Position numbers and translations under genes: made by a program
The notes under the pieces: model-generated
What the model saw: only the letters and a program-made list of their open reading frames with translations
What the model was told of the DNA's origin: nothing
Databases searched by the model: none
Part shown: in pieces, positions 45,104 to 53,919 of the stretch
Layout of the letters: each line of letters starts with the position of its first letter
How positions within the stretch are numbered: the stretch's first letter is position 1
Source of the DNA: Gammaproteobacteria bacterium
GTDB taxonomy: Bacteria > Pseudomonadota > Gammaproteobacteria > SURF-13
DNA length: 64,000 nucleotides
Reading direction: 5' to 3'
Assembly (NCBI GenBank): GCA_030680605.1
Contig: JAUXUQ010000001.1
Location: 62,001-126,000, forward strand

Positions 45104-45471
45104 CCATAGGACCGGTCTATTGGGATGAGCCACGAGCCTTGCAACCAGTTGAAAAAATAGAAGGGGGCAAAGATATGCCCGGTGCATTTTCTCATAGGGT
45201 AGCTGCCGATCGAGCGAAACAAGCAGCAGAATCCAAAGGCCTTCATTTGGTTACGCGAAGCACGCTTAAATATCCTCAATGGTTACAGACATGTGATGCG
45301 CGGGGTCGTGATGCGCGGGGTCGGGTCTTGCATCAACACATTCGACGTCCTGCACGACGATGGGGCTCTTCGGAGTCCCGTGTTGTTTGCGGGGATTATC
45401 GAGCGGAGCATTGCGTCGTCGTGACCAGTTCGATTCCCACGCATCGGCAAGCCAAAACTGCATAGGCCAAC
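45104..45471. other. Stretch without a supported gene
   Basis: There is no convincing gene. A short frame at 45296-45424 (42 residues, beginning MRGVVMRGVG) runs through a tandem repeat but has no ribosome site or known relatives that I recognise. The motif GTCTTGCATCAAC occurs at 45324-45336 and also at 44173-44185, hinting at decayed repeats. Confidence 0.5.
45295..45324. repeat. 15-bp tandem duplication
   Basis: GATGCGCGGGGTCGT (45295-45309) is followed directly by GATGCGCGGGGTCGG (45310-45324), identical at 14 of 15 bases. Confidence 0.8.
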
Positions 45472-46032
45472 GTGATCCTGCAACCAGAACAAGTCACTGA
45501 CGGCGACGAAACGCCCCTCACCGCCTCACGGCAACAGCACGTTGTTGACCGTACGCATACGTGCATTCTGCAAGCCGCTGCGCTGTATCAGCGCCAGTTT
45601 TCCTTTATTCCAATACGGTTTGATCTCAGCGGGGTAGCGGCGGGGCAGTTCCGCTGGCAGGGGCTGTGGCGGCCGTGTGTGATTCGGTATAACCCCTGGG
45701 TGTTCGCGGCCGATTTTGAGCATCACCTCACCAACACCGTGGCACATGAAGTGGCGCATTATCTGGTGCATCGTCTGTATGGCGCCCGCACCCGACCCCA
45801 TGGCCCGGAATGGAAGCAGGTGATGCGGGCGCTCGGCGTGATCCCGAAGGCCACCGGACACTACAGCCTCAGCGGCGTGCCGGTACGGCGGCAGCAGCGC
45901 CACAGTTACCGCTGCGCCTGTCGCACGCACCAGCTATCCAGCACGCTGCACAAGCGCCAGCAGCAGGGCAGGCGCTATGCCTGCAAGCTCTGCCGTGCGC
46001 CGCTGGCATTTAGCGGCGAGCCGGGTCGCTGA
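45472..46032 (+). CDS. SprT-like zinc metalloprotease-family protein
   Basis: The 186-residue protein has the zinc motif HEVAHYLVHRLYG near residue 93 followed by RPHGPEWKQVMRALG and a C-terminal zinc ribbon (YRCACRTHQLS and YACKLCRAPL). This is the E. coli SprT layout. Relatives include SPRTN, which digests DNA-protein crosslinks; the bacterial function is unproven. The GTG at 45472 is the only reasonable start; an internal ATG comes after the active site. Ribosome site is weak. Confidence 0.88.
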   Translation: MILQPEQVTDGDETPLTASRQQHVVDRTHTCILQAAALYQRQFSFIPIRFDLSGVAAGQFRWQGLWRPCVIRYNPWVFAADFEHHLTNTVAHEVAHYLVHRLYGARTRPHGPEWKQVMRALGVIPKATGHYSLSGVPVRRQQRHSYRCACRTHQLSSTLHKRQQQGRRYACKLCRAPLAFSGEPGR

Positions 46033-46111
46033 CATCCCGCCATACGGCGCCGGGCTGGCGATGCCCGTAAGAGTCTGCGTATGATGTAGCCTGAACCAGC
46101 GAGGGCAGGGC

Positions 46112-47449
46112 ATGCAACGGCTGACAGATCTCAAGACGAATTTCCAGCACCTGGTATGGGGCGAGGCGCTGAGCGCGCTTACGCCCTGGCGTGCGCGGCT
46201 GGTGCGCATGCTGCGCCTGTTCTCTGCCGTGGTTCGCGATCTGGGCGAGGGCCAGCTCACGCTGCGCGCCATGAGTCTGGTGTACACCACGCTGTTGTCA
46301 CTGGTGCCGCTGCTGGCCTTGTCGTTTTCAGTGTTAAAGGCCTTCGGGGTGCACAACCAGATTCGCCCGACACTGCTGGCCTTTCTCGCCCCGCTGGGTG
46401 ACAAGGGGGCGGAGATCACCGAGCAGATGCTCGGGTTTGTCAGCAATATCCAGGTCGGCGTACTCGGCGCCATCGGCCTCGGGTTGTTGCTGTACACCGT
46501 AACCGCCTTGCTGCAGAAGATCGAGCTTACGTTTAATTACGTCTGGCGGGTCAAGCACCTGCGGCCTTTGTCGCAGCGCTTCAGCCAGTATCTGAGCGTA
46601 CTCACCGTCGGCCCGTTGCTGGTGTTCTCGGCGCTCGGTATCACCGCAGCGCTCATGAACTCAGGGGTGATGCAGACACTGCTTGCCATCGAACCCTTTG
46701 GCACGCTGATCGAAATTACGGCGCGACTGCTGCCTTACCTGCTGGTGATCGCGGCCTTTGCCATGCTCTATCTGTTGATGCCCAATACCCGTGTACGTTT
46801 CAGCGCGGCACTGACCGGCGCTACCGTCGCCGGCGTGCTGTGGCAGAGCCTTGGCTGGGGCTTCGCCGTCTTTATCAGTACCTCGACCCAATACACGGCG
46901 ATTTATGCCAGTTTTGCGATTGTGATCGTGTCGATGATCTGGCTTTATCTCAACTGGTTGATTGTGCTCATCGGCGCCAGTATCGCCTTTTACGCCCAGT
47001 ATCCCGCCCAACTCACCACGCGTGAGCGCGAGGCGGTCCTCAGTAACCGGGTGAAGGAAAAGCTGGCGCTGCTGATCATGACGCTGATCGGCCGTCACTT
47101 CCACACCCAGCAGCCCGCATGGTCGCAGGAAGGGCTGGCAAGCAGGCTTAATGTGCCTTTGGTCCCGGTGGGTACTCTCCTCACGGCACTCACGCGCCGG
47201 GGCCTGCTGACCGAGACCGCGCAGGTGCCGCCGTGCTATTTGCCCGCACGGGCGCTGGAGACGGTGACGCTGCGTGAATTGCTTGAGACGGTGCGCAGCA
47301 GTGGCGAGGAAACACAGCTGGTGACCGATGGCCTGCCGCATGAACCAGCGGTTGATGCCGTGATTGCGCGCATCGACACCGCGATCGACGATGCTCTCGG
47401 CAAGCAAACCCTGCGCGAGCTTACTGGCACTGGCGAGATTAAGGTCTGA
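46112..47449 (+). CDS. YihY/BrkB family inner-membrane protein
   Basis: The 445-residue protein has six predicted membrane helices in the first about 290 residues, with the family signatures TLRAMSLVYTTLLSLVPLLALSFS, LQKIELTFNYVWRV and YASFAIVIVSMIWLYLNWLIVLIGA. A soluble C-terminal part looks like a winged helix (QEGLASRLNVPLVPVGTLLTALTRRGLL) and is absent from the shorter YihY. Function is unknown; the old tRNA-processing RNase BN name is wrong for this family. Confidence 0.88.
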   Translation: MQRLTDLKTNFQHLVWGEALSALTPWRARLVRMLRLFSAVVRDLGEGQLTLRAMSLVYTTLLSLVPLLALSFSVLKAFGVHNQIRPTLLAFLAPLGDKGAEITEQMLGFVSNIQVGVLGAIGLGLLLYTVTALLQKIELTFNYVWRVKHLRPLSQRFSQYLSVLTVGPLLVFSALGITAALMNSGVMQTLLAIEPFGTLIEITARLLPYLLVIAAFAMLYLLMPNTRVRFSAALTGATVAGVLWQSLGWGFAVFISTSTQYTAIYASFAIVIVSMIWLYLNWLIVLIGASIAFYAQYPAQLTTREREAVLSNRVKEKLALLIMTLIGRHFHTQQPAWSQEGLASRLNVPLVPVGTLLTALTRRGLLTETAQVPPCYLPARALETVTLRELLETVRSSGEETQLVTDGLPHEPAVDAVIARIDTAIDDALGKQTLRELTGTGEIKV

Positions 47450-47627
47450 CAAGAGGGTGATAAAAATAAATAAGCCAAGACCAGTGATCCTGGCCTTAAT
47501 GGGAGAAGATAGAAATGCAGGACTAGTTATGCCAAAACAGCCCCCTATTTTTTGGCCATGATTTGCATCGGCGCATGCTTATAGCCACCCAAATACCATA
47601 AGATTTTCATAGAAGAATAAAACACGC

Positions 47628-50267
47628 ATGTTAAGAATCTTGCACCACCATTTTCTTCGCGGCCCTAATCTCATATGCCCTGCATCGGGGCTGTTACTGG
47701 TGGTTGATTACGACGCTAAAGGAGCAGAATCGCTTGCCTGGCGGCCTGCTGCGTCTGATCTTGCCCCCACCCTCTGGTTGCTGCGTGAGGCTTTTCCGGT
47801 TGTATCGGAGTCGATAGAGCTTTCATCACCTGACTATATCTGTAAATCGAAGGTACCCATCGTAGCGCTGGTGCTGGCGACTGCCGAAATCATCATGCGT
47901 GATTTTTGTACGCAGCCGCGCCTGGGTCGCCTGCTGGTTTCCGATGAAAGGCAGATGCGCTTTTTTCTGCCTTGCGATGAACCTGCTATTGGGATGGCGG
48001 CGTGGACTCTATCAATGGAGGTTGCCCAAGTCATCCCATCGTTCTCAGAGCTCAACCAAAGCCAGCTTCTCGCACACCTCAAAGCGCATTACCGAGATGC
48101 ACGTCAGACTGCATATCATTTCGGCCTGAACCAATCGACGCTGGCGCTGGCAAGGTCGGCGCTCCAGCGCGGTATTCCGCACTATCGAATCAACATACCC
48201 GGCCAGCTTCTTCAGTTGGGGCAAGGACGGTACCGCAAGCGCGTGATGGAAACGGCGACAGATAATACCAGCAACGTTGCAGTTATAATTTCCAGGGACA
48301 AATTCAAGACGGCTTCCTTGCTGCGCGCTCAAGGCATGCCAACTCCCCACACGCAATTGGTGTCTACCACTGAGGAAGCGCTGCAGGCGGCGAAGCAGCT
48401 GGGGTTTCCCGTTGTGGTCAAACCCAAGGCTTCTGGCAAAGGCAAGGGAGTCACTGTAAATATCACCAATGAAGCGGAGTTAATGACTGCCATTCGGGCC
48501 GCAGCGGTGTACAAAAGTGGCATCATAGTTGAACGATACATCAAGGGTGATGACCACCGGCTGCTCGTGGTCGCCGGGCGCTTGATTGCTGCTGCGAAAC
48601 GCCTTCCGGCGGAAATCACCGGTGATGGCCAGCACACCGTAAGCCAATTGGTTGCAGAACTTAACCGCGATCCGCGTCGGGGCGTGGCACCCTTTGAGCG
48701 TTTGCTCGAAAAAGTCGATATCGACCAGGAAGTCATGAAATTCCTGGCTGATGCCGGGCTGACACCTGATTCTATCCCGGCTGCGGGACTGAGTATCCGC
48801 CTCAGGGGTGTGGCGAATTTAGCGCGCGGCGGGACAGCCATTGATGTCACCGAGCATATCCATCCGGATAACCGCCTGTTGGCGGAACGAGCTGCCCGGC
48901 TGATTGGGCTGAACGTGACGGGTATCGATTTTCTCACGCCGGATATCAGCCAGTCCTGGCGCGATATTCCCTGCGCCATTCTGGAGGTCAACGCGACACC
49001 GGGGCTGCGGCCACACATGGCCTCCAATCCCCGGCGCGATGTAGTGGGGCCCATCGTGGAGCATCTTTTTCCTGCGCGCTCGGATGGCAGGGTGCCTACC
49101 GCAGGCATTACTGGTAGCGTCGGCAAGACGACTACATGCAGGATGGTCGCCAGCATACTGTCCGCATCGGGAAAGTGTGTGGCGCTCTCGACCACACAAG
49201 GGGCTTGGGTGGGTGAAGATACCATCAGGCTCGGGGATGCCGCAGGAGGAGGCATCGCAAGCACCCTGCTGTTTGACCCCCGCGTCGAAGCAGGTGTTTT
49301 CGAATTATCGCGTGGCGGGCTTATCAAGAAAGGGATGACGCTCGATGCGTTGGACGTGGGTGCGGTGCTGAATGTTTATGACAATCATATTGGTCTGGAT
49401 GGTGCCAGAAGCCGGGAAGACCTGGCCCGCGTCAAGCGGCTTGTGGTTGAAAGAGCGCGCAGGCTGGCGGTGTTGAACGCCGATGACCCCCTGTGCCTGG
49501 CCATGCGCGAGTTCGTTACTGCGCCCACGTTGTGTCTGGTGAGCGCGGTTTCAGAGAATCCGGCAGTACAGACCCATCAAGAGGCGGGAGGGGTGGTCGC
49601 TTATCTTGATGGGTCGGGTGCAAGCTGCGAACTGAGATTGTACGAAGGGCAGCACTGCGTCGGCAGCATGCCCGGTGCTGAGATTCCTGCTGCCTGGGGC
49701 GGACGATATCGCCCAGGCATGATCAACGCATTATTTGCCATGGCGATTGCGCATGGAACCGGGGCCGCGTTTGACGCCATCCGGGCCGCACTCGGCAGCT
49801 TCCAATCCACTCACGCCACCAACCCTGGGCGGATGAATTTTGTCGAAAACCTGCCTTATCAAGTCTGTATCACTTGGGCTGATGGGCCTGTGGCAATGAG
49901 AGAGTTGGCCCACTTTATTAACGGGCTGAAGGTTTCAGGGGAAAAGCGCCTGATGCTCTGTGCGATGGGCAATCGCCCGGATTCGTTCATAGTGGACACG
50001 GCAACAGTGGTTGCCGGTGCTTTCACAGAGTATATCTGTTCCGATTGGGAGGATTTGCGTGGACGGCCGGCCGGGGAGGCGGCTGGATTGCTTGCGCGGG
50101 GCCTGCGGGAAGTCGGGGTGACTGACGAGCACATTAATCTTGCAGCCTCCCATGACGAGGCGCTCGATCTGGCCTTGGCGCGCTCGTCAGCGGATGACCT
50201 GCTCGTCATGGTGACTTTCAGCGGGGTAAAAGCCTGGCAAAAGGCGCAAGCCCTTGCCAGCGGCTAA
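47628..50267 (+). CDS. Cyanophycin synthetase-like protein, divergent
   Basis: The 879-residue protein has the CphA layout. The N-terminal domain has the RGPN motif. The ATP-grasp domain (about 220-480) has DKFKTASLLRAQGMPTP and FPVVVKPKASGKGKGV. The Mur-ligase-like domain (about 490-879) has P-loop GITGSVGKTTT, GVFELSRGGLIKKG, VLNADD and DLRGRPAGEAAGLL. CphA makes the Asp-Arg polymer cyanophycin. Here the usual TGTNGKTT and DYAHNP are replaced by TGSVGKTT and TWADGP, so the second activity may differ. No cyanophycinase gene is adjacent. Base composition is lower in GC near the start than in core genes. Confidence 0.82.
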   Translation: MLRILHHHFLRGPNLICPASGLLLVVDYDAKGAESLAWRPAASDLAPTLWLLREAFPVVSESIELSSPDYICKSKVPIVALVLATAEIIMRDFCTQPRLGRLLVSDERQMRFFLPCDEPAIGMAAWTLSMEVAQVIPSFSELNQSQLLAHLKAHYRDARQTAYHFGLNQSTLALARSALQRGIPHYRINIPGQLLQLGQGRYRKRVMETATDNTSNVAVIISRDKFKTASLLRAQGMPTPHTQLVSTTEEALQAAKQLGFPVVVKPKASGKGKGVTVNITNEAELMTAIRAAAVYKSGIIVERYIKGDDHRLLVVAGRLIAAAKRLPAEITGDGQHTVSQLVAELNRDPRRGVAPFERLLEKVDIDQEVMKFLADAGLTPDSIPAAGLSIRLRGVANLARGGTAIDVTEHIHPDNRLLAERAARLIGLNVTGIDFLTPDISQSWRDIPCAILEVNATPGLRPHMASNPRRDVVGPIVEHLFPARSDGRVPTAGITGSVGKTTTCRMVASILSASGKCVALSTTQGAWVGEDTIRLGDAAGGGIASTLLFDPRVEAGVFELSRGGLIKKGMTLDALDVGAVLNVYDNHIGLDGARSREDLARVKRLVVERARRLAVLNADDPLCLAMREFVTAPTLCLVSAVSENPAVQTHQEAGGVVAYLDGSGASCELRLYEGQHCVGSMPGAEIPAAWGGRYRPGMINALFAMAIAHGTGAAFDAIRAALGSFQSTHATNPGRMNFVENLPYQVCITWADGPVAMRELAHFINGLKVSGEKRLMLCAMGNRPDSFIVDTATVVAGAFTEYICSDWEDLRGRPAGEAAGLLARGLREVGVTDEHINLAASHDEALDLALARSSADDLLVMVTFSGVKAWQKAQALASG

Positions 50268-50295
50268 CCCGATCCAGCGCTGATAAACAAAAAGA

Positions 50296-50325
50296 AAGCC
50301 AAGGGGGTTGCCCCTTGGCTTTTTT
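50296..50325 (+). terminator. Rho-independent terminator of the cyanophycin synthetase-like gene
   Basis: AAGCCAAGGGG (50296-50306) pairs with CCCCTTGGCTT (50311-50321) around a four-base loop, followed by a T run. This is a classical strong terminator, 29 bases after the stop codon. Confidence 0.95.
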
Positions 50326-50579
50326 AGGTTGTCTCTGCAGTTTGATTGCGCGCCGGCCCTCAACAAGCGCGGCGGAACAAGTCTCCGGCGCGCCCACGGC
50401 CTCGGCGCAGCGTTATCCCTCCGCTCCGGGACGCCACAGCCTCCCTCCGGTCTCCGTCAAACACAACGGTTCCAGCGGCGCGATGGGCTGGCGGCTGCTA
50501 CGTTCTCGCCACGCCCGAGTCTACCGCGGACTACTCGCCCTCGCTTCGCTCGCCTTGGCTCGCAGCGTGAGAGATCGCC
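50326..50579. other. GC-rich stretch without a supported gene
   Basis: Several short open frames exist in all directions but none has a ribosome site or recognisable sequence. A CTCAAC...GTTATCC pairing was considered as an integron attC site and rejected because the core bases do not match. Confidence 0.5.
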
Positions 50580-50918
50580 TTATTGTGATGCTCTCAGGAT
50601 CTCGACATTGTCCACTGCATGGGGTGGAACCGGCGGGATATGGTAGATCTCCGCCTGGGACTCCACATAGTCTGCAATTTGCTCATCCGTGAGCTTGAGC
50701 AGCATGTCTCTTTTGCACATCCAATGGTCGCGTACATGGTCCATAATTTCACTGTAGAGATTAGGATCCCATTGCGGCTCTCCCCCCATGATAAGGATCG
50801 GGTTGAGTCGCATATCCAGTGCATGATAAATGCGATTGAGGTTGTCCGCAGCCAGCTGATTCTCGCCATCCCACTTGCACACGGTGCTGGCGTTAACAAG
50901 ATAATTGCTGAGGTTCAT
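50580..50918 (-). CDS. Small protein with possible XRE-type helix-turn-helix remnant
   Basis: I do not recognise this 112-residue protein with confidence. The N-terminal part ASTVCKWDGENQLAADNLNRIYHALDMRL resembles helices 3-5 of XRE/Cro domains (STISKWERG...ADNLLKLAKALGV), but the usual first helices are absent and an in-frame TAG lies just upstream. The rest has an unusual run of Trp, His and Asp (QWDPNLYSEIMDHVRDHW). An AGGAGG lies 7-8 bases before the ATG, so it is probably expressed. It lies in the space beyond the 3' end of ssrA, a common insertion site. Confidence 0.65.
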   Translation of the reverse strand: MNLSNYLVNASTVCKWDGENQLAADNLNRIYHALDMRLNPILIMGGEPQWDPNLYSEIMDHVRDHWMCKRDMLLKLTDEQIADYVESQAEIYHIPPVPPHAVDNVEILRASQ

Positions 50919-50946
50919 AGTCAGTCCCTCCTAACACGATGATCAG

Positions 50947-51016
50947 GTAATGGGTCTGCGCGACGGCGAACCCATTACATGCTGGATTGCCCATATTGCC
51001 CGATTGTACGATCGGG
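50947..51016. repeat. Two inverted repeats in the leader of the small 50580-50918 gene
   Basis: GTAATGGGT (50947-50955) with ACCCATTAC (50970-50978) and CCCGAT (50999-51004) with ATCGGG (51011-51016) lie 28-100 bases upstream of the minus-strand start. They could be operators or leader hairpins. Confidence 0.55.
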
Positions 51017-51210
51017 TATTTACACCACTAAACTACGCCGTAGTCTGGTTCGTTGCAAGATCCTTCAATTTCCATTGTAATTCTCACCTGAAACAGTCAT
51101 CAGCATGCCCCTTGACCACCGGAGGCTATGGAGCGGCAGTGCGGGGTAGGCAACTGGAGCCTCGACGACTGTTGGTATATTCCAATGGAACGGGTGGGAG
51201 GGGTTCGGAC

Positions 51211-51245
51211 AAGAAAAAACCCGCAAGCCTTTGGGAATGCGGGTT
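51211..51245 (-). terminator. Rho-independent terminator of ssrA
   Basis: On the minus strand AACCCGCA (51245-51238) pairs with TGCGGGTT (51225-51218), followed by a run of T up to about 51214. It lies about 35 bases after the mature tmRNA 3' end. Between here and the small gene at 50918 nothing else is supported. Confidence 0.9.
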
Positions 51246-51280
51246 TGGTGGACTTTCTTGGACTGCTTTGGACGATCTAA

Positions 51281-51651
51281 TGGTGGAGGCGGCGGGAATC
51301 GAACCCGCGTCCGCAAATCCGCTACCGTTGGTTCTACATGCGTAGCCTGGTCTTTGGGTTTAGCCGGCTGTTACCCGACAGGCAGGGAACACAGCAAGCG
51401 AGTCCAGTAAGGATTTAGCGCATTGACCCTGGACGAGCCGCAGCGCGATCTTGTGAGAGTCGACCCCTGAATGCCCTTGCGGACGCTGAACGCACAAGCA
51501 CGGCTCCAGTCAGAGGTTAGCGGGGATTAAGCCGCTAAGGCGTAGTTGTCGTCGTTGGCAACTATGTTTTTTGCAGTTTGATTTACGAGGTGAACTGCAC
51601 CTCGGCATGCCCCTCGGGTTTTGTAATCCGCGTCGAAGCCAGGTCGCCCCC
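51281..51651 (-). ncRNA. ssrA: Transfer-messenger RNA (tmRNA)
   Basis: tmRNA rescues stalled ribosomes with SmpB. The 5' end GGGGGCG (51651-51645) pairs with CGCCTCC before the encoded ACCA at 51284-51281, forming the acceptor stem. The T-arm GGTTCGATTCCCGCC is clear. The tag frame 51559-51527 reads ANDDNYALAA then TAA, differing from the E. coli tag (ANDENYALAA) at one residue. The length is 371 nt. smpB lies directly upstream. Confidence 0.97.
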
Positions 51652-51671
51652 ATGGAGATACAACAATAGAC

Positions 51672-51677
51672 AGTATA
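51672..51677 (-). promoter_or_regulatory. Possible -10 element of ssrA
   Basis: On the minus strand TATACT lies about 20 bases before the mature tmRNA 5' end, which would leave a short leader for RNase P to remove. No good -35 element is visible at standard spacing, so this is tentative. Confidence 0.35.
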
Positions 51678-51703
51678 GCGCAACCGGAGTTCCCAAGGCA
51701 GCC

Positions 51704-52183
51704 TTAGCGCGATTTGAGCAGGCGCTGCTTTTCGCGCCCCCAGTCACGGTCGCGCTCGACGTCGCGCTTGTCGTGCTCCTGCTTGCCCTTGGCGAGGCTG
51801 ATTTCGAGTTTGGCGCGGCCTTTCTTCCAGTAGATGGACAGGGGCACCAGGGTGTAGCCCTTGCGTTCGACCGCACCGATGAGTTTCTTGATCTCATCGG
51901 CATGCAGCAGCAGTTTGCGGGTACGCAACGGGTCGGGGTGGATATGGGTGGAGGCGGTGGGCAGCGGCGAGATGTGGGCGCCGAACAGCCAGGCCTCGCC
52001 GTCTTTCAGCAGCACATAGCTCTCCTTCAGCTGGATGCGCCCGGCGCGCAGGCTTTTGACCTCCCAGCCCTCCAGGGCAAGGCCGGCCTCAAAGCGATCT
52101 TCGAGAAAATATTCGTGGCGCGCCTTTTTGTTCAGCGCAATATTGCGGCTGGTGGAGTGTGCGGATGCCTTAGCCTGGGCCAT
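51704..52183 (-). CDS. smpB: SsrA-binding protein SmpB
   Basis: SmpB binds tmRNA and brings it to stalled ribosomes. Family signatures: [61 protein letters not shown], and the basic tail [23 protein letters not shown] that folds in the ribosome mRNA channel. At 159 aa the length is normal. It is co-directional with and directly upstream of ssrA. Confidence 0.97.
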   Translation of the reverse strand: MAQAKASAHSTSRNIALNKKARHEYFLEDRFEAGLALEGWEVKSLRAGRIQLKESYVLLKDGEAWLFGAHISPLPTASTHIHPDPLRTRKLLLHADEIKKLIGAVERKGYTLVPLSIYWKKGRAKLEISLAKGKQEHDKRDVERDRDWGREKQRLLKSR

Positions 52184-52258
52184 GCGCCAGTATAACAGGC
52201 CCGATCTGGCAGGGTTGGACCCCTTCAGCCGCTGTCTGGCGTATAATTCTTCCGCATT

Positions 52259-52696
52259 GTGACCACGATCAGCAAAAGCGCGCTTGTGCCTTACTCGGCA
52301 GCGGAGATGTATGCCCTGGTGGATGATATCGAGTCGTATCAGGCATTTCTGCCCTGGTGTACGTCATCGTGCGTGCGGTCGCGCACAGCGGAGGAGGTGC
52401 GCGGAGTGCTGGAATTGACGCATAGCGGCCTGCACAAGTGCTTCACGACCTGTAACCGTTTGCAAAAAAACAAGATGATCGAAATACGACTGGTGGAGGG
52501 TCCGTTCCGCCATCTGGAGGGCTTCTGGCGCTTTGAGTCGCTGGCGGAAAACGCCTGCAAGGTGCGGCTGGATATGGACTTCGAGTTCAGCAACAAGCTG
52601 GTGGCGCTGGCCTTTGGTCCGGTGTTCAATCACGTGGCCAACACGCTGGTGGATGCCTTCTGTCAGCGTGCGGTAGAGGTGTATGGAAGACGCTGA
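52259..52696 (+). CDS. ratA: RatA/PasT-type START domain protein (coenzyme Q-binding family)
   Basis: The 145-residue single START-like domain shows [23 protein letters not shown] and [14 protein letters not shown], the RatA/COQ10 pattern. In E. coli RatA was described as blocking ribosome subunit joining, while homologues help ubiquinone function; both roles are debated. The GTG at 52259 starts 17 residues or so before the conserved block. It overlaps rnfH by 14 bases, a very conserved pair next to smpB. Confidence 0.92.
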   Translation: MTTISKSALVPYSAAEMYALVDDIESYQAFLPWCTSSCVRSRTAEEVRGVLELTHSGLHKCFTTCNRLQKNKMIEIRLVEGPFRHLEGFWRFESLAENACKVRLDMDFEFSNKLVALAFGPVFNHVANTLVDAFCQRAVEVYGRR

Positions 52697-53018
52697 CGCG
52701 GCACCGGCACCGATACCGTTAATCAAGGTCGAGGTGGCCTACGCCCGCCCTGACGTGCAGGTGATTGTACCGGTGGAGGTGGTGCCCGGATCAACCATCG
52801 AGCAGGCGATTCATGCCTCGCTGATACTTGAGCGCTTTCCCGAGATCGATCTGGCGCACAGCCGGGTGGCGGTGTTCGGCAAGCTGAGCAAGCTCGATCA
52901 TGTGCTGCGCGCCGGTGAGCGGGCGGAGATCCTGCGGCCTCTGATCGCAGACCCGAAGCAGGTGCGAAAACGTCGTGCGGCGGAAGCAGCGGCCCCGGCC
53001 GCCGAGGACAAGGGCTAG
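52683..53018 (+). CDS. rnfH: RnfH family ubiquitin-like protein
   Basis: The 111-residue protein has a ubiquitin-like beta-grasp domain (KVEVAYARPDVQVIVPVEVVPGSTIEQAI, then RVAVFGKLSKLDHVLRAGERAEILRPLIADPKQVRKRRA), as in RnfH/RatB. The tail is Ala- and Glu-rich. Function is unknown. Its TAG stop and the bamE stop on the other strand share the palindrome CTAG at 53015-53018. Confidence 0.9.
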   Translation: MEDADAAPAPIPLIKVEVAYARPDVQVIVPVEVVPGSTIEQAIHASLILERFPEIDLAHSRVAVFGKLSKLDHVLRAGERAEILRPLIADPKQVRKRRAAEAAAPAAEDKG

Positions 53019-53404
53019 GATTCTGGCGCTGCCGGCTCGCCCTGTGCAGGCGCCACATCACCCTCGATGCGGATCAGCTGGTCATTTTCAAAAAAGAGTG
53101 CCAGTCGCCGTTGCTGGCGGTCTTGGCCTCCCTTCTGGATGCTGTAGACATAATCCCAGCGGTCCTGGTGAAACACGTCGATCAGCAGCGGCGTGCCCAG
53201 CGCAAAGCGCACCTGATTCTTGCTCATGCCGTGCTTGAGCTTTTCGACCATCTCCTGGGTGATGACATTGCCCTGCTGAATATCGATCTTGTAGGCCCCG
53301 GGAATGCTGACCGAGGAGCAGCCGGCCAAAATCAGGCTTGCGCACAGTACTGTAGTAATGAGAAGCTTTTGCATCAGGGCTGGCGTAAACATGGTGTCGC
53401 GCAT
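53015..53404 (-). CDS. bamE: Outer membrane assembly lipoprotein BamE (SmpA/OmlA)
   Basis: BamE is a lipoprotein subunit of the BAM complex that inserts outer-membrane beta-barrels. It has a lipoprotein signal ending in ILAGC and the family's VITQEMVEKLKHGMSKNQVRFALGTPLLIDVFHQDRWDYVY. I chose ATG 53404 because GGAG lies five bases upstream; ATG 53374 (MQKLLITT) is an alternative that also leaves a good signal peptide. It is divergent from fur, a conserved arrangement. Confidence 0.92.
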   Translation of the reverse strand: MRDTMFTPALMQKLLITTVLCASLILAGCSSVSIPGAYKIDIQQGNVITQEMVEKLKHGMSKNQVRFALGTPLLIDVFHQDRWDYVYSIQKGGQDRQQRRLALFFENDQLIRIEGDVAPAQGEPAAPES

Positions 53405-53453
53405 GATACTCCAACTACCGTCTTGATGAAATGCCGCTATGGCAGGGGGAACC

Positions 53454-53876
53454 ATGGAAGCTCACGATTTAAAAAAGGCCGGACTCAAGGCCACCTTACC
53501 GCGCATCAAGATACTCGAAATGCTGGAAGGCAGTGAAACGCGTCACATGAGCGCGGAAGACGTCTATAAAACCCTGCTTGAAGGCGGCGAGGATGTGGGA
53601 CTGGCCACGGTGTATCGCGTGCTGACCCAGTTTGAATCTGCCGGGTTGGTGTCGCGCCATCACTTTGAGGGTGGTCACTCGATGTTTGAGCTCAATGAAG
53701 GCAAGCACCACGACCACATCCTGTGCGTCAAATGCGGCAAGGTGGAAGAGTTTGTCGATGAGGTGATCGAGGAACGTCAGCGCGCAATCGCCAAGAAGAA
53801 GGGTTTTTCGATGACCGATCACGCACTCCACATCTACGGTGTGTGCAGCAACTGCCAGCACAAGAGAAAAGCGTAA
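53454..53876 (+). CDS. fur: Ferric uptake regulator Fur
   Basis: Fur is the Fe(II)-dependent repressor of iron uptake genes. The DNA-binding domain (KKAGLKATLPRIKILEML, then GLATVYRVLTQFESAGLV) and the metal sites (HHDHILCVKCGKVEEF and the C-terminal CSNC) are complete. At 140 aa the length is normal. ATG 53454 with GGGGGA upstream fits the family start. No clear Fur box is seen in the 49 bases between bamE and fur. Confidence 0.97.
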   Translation: MEAHDLKKAGLKATLPRIKILEMLEGSETRHMSAEDVYKTLLEGGEDVGLATVYRVLTQFESAGLVSRHHFEGGHSMFELNEGKHHDHILCVKCGKVEEFVDEVIEERQRAIAKKKGFSMTDHALHIYGVCSNCQHKRKA

Positions 53877-53919
53877 CAGTCCTATCCCGGCTGCAGCATC
53901 ACGGATCCCGGCTATCTCC

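Noticed and set aside
50350-50420. Possible integron attC site
   Set aside because: CTCAAC and GTTATCC do not form the required complementary core sites, and no gene cassette or integrase is nearby.
51281-51340. Prophage attachment at the ssrA 3' end
   Set aside because: No second copy of the tmRNA 3' end and no integrase were found in the window.
53405-53453. Fur box between bamE and fur
   Set aside because: No 19-bp inverted GATAAT-type sequence is present in these 49 bases.
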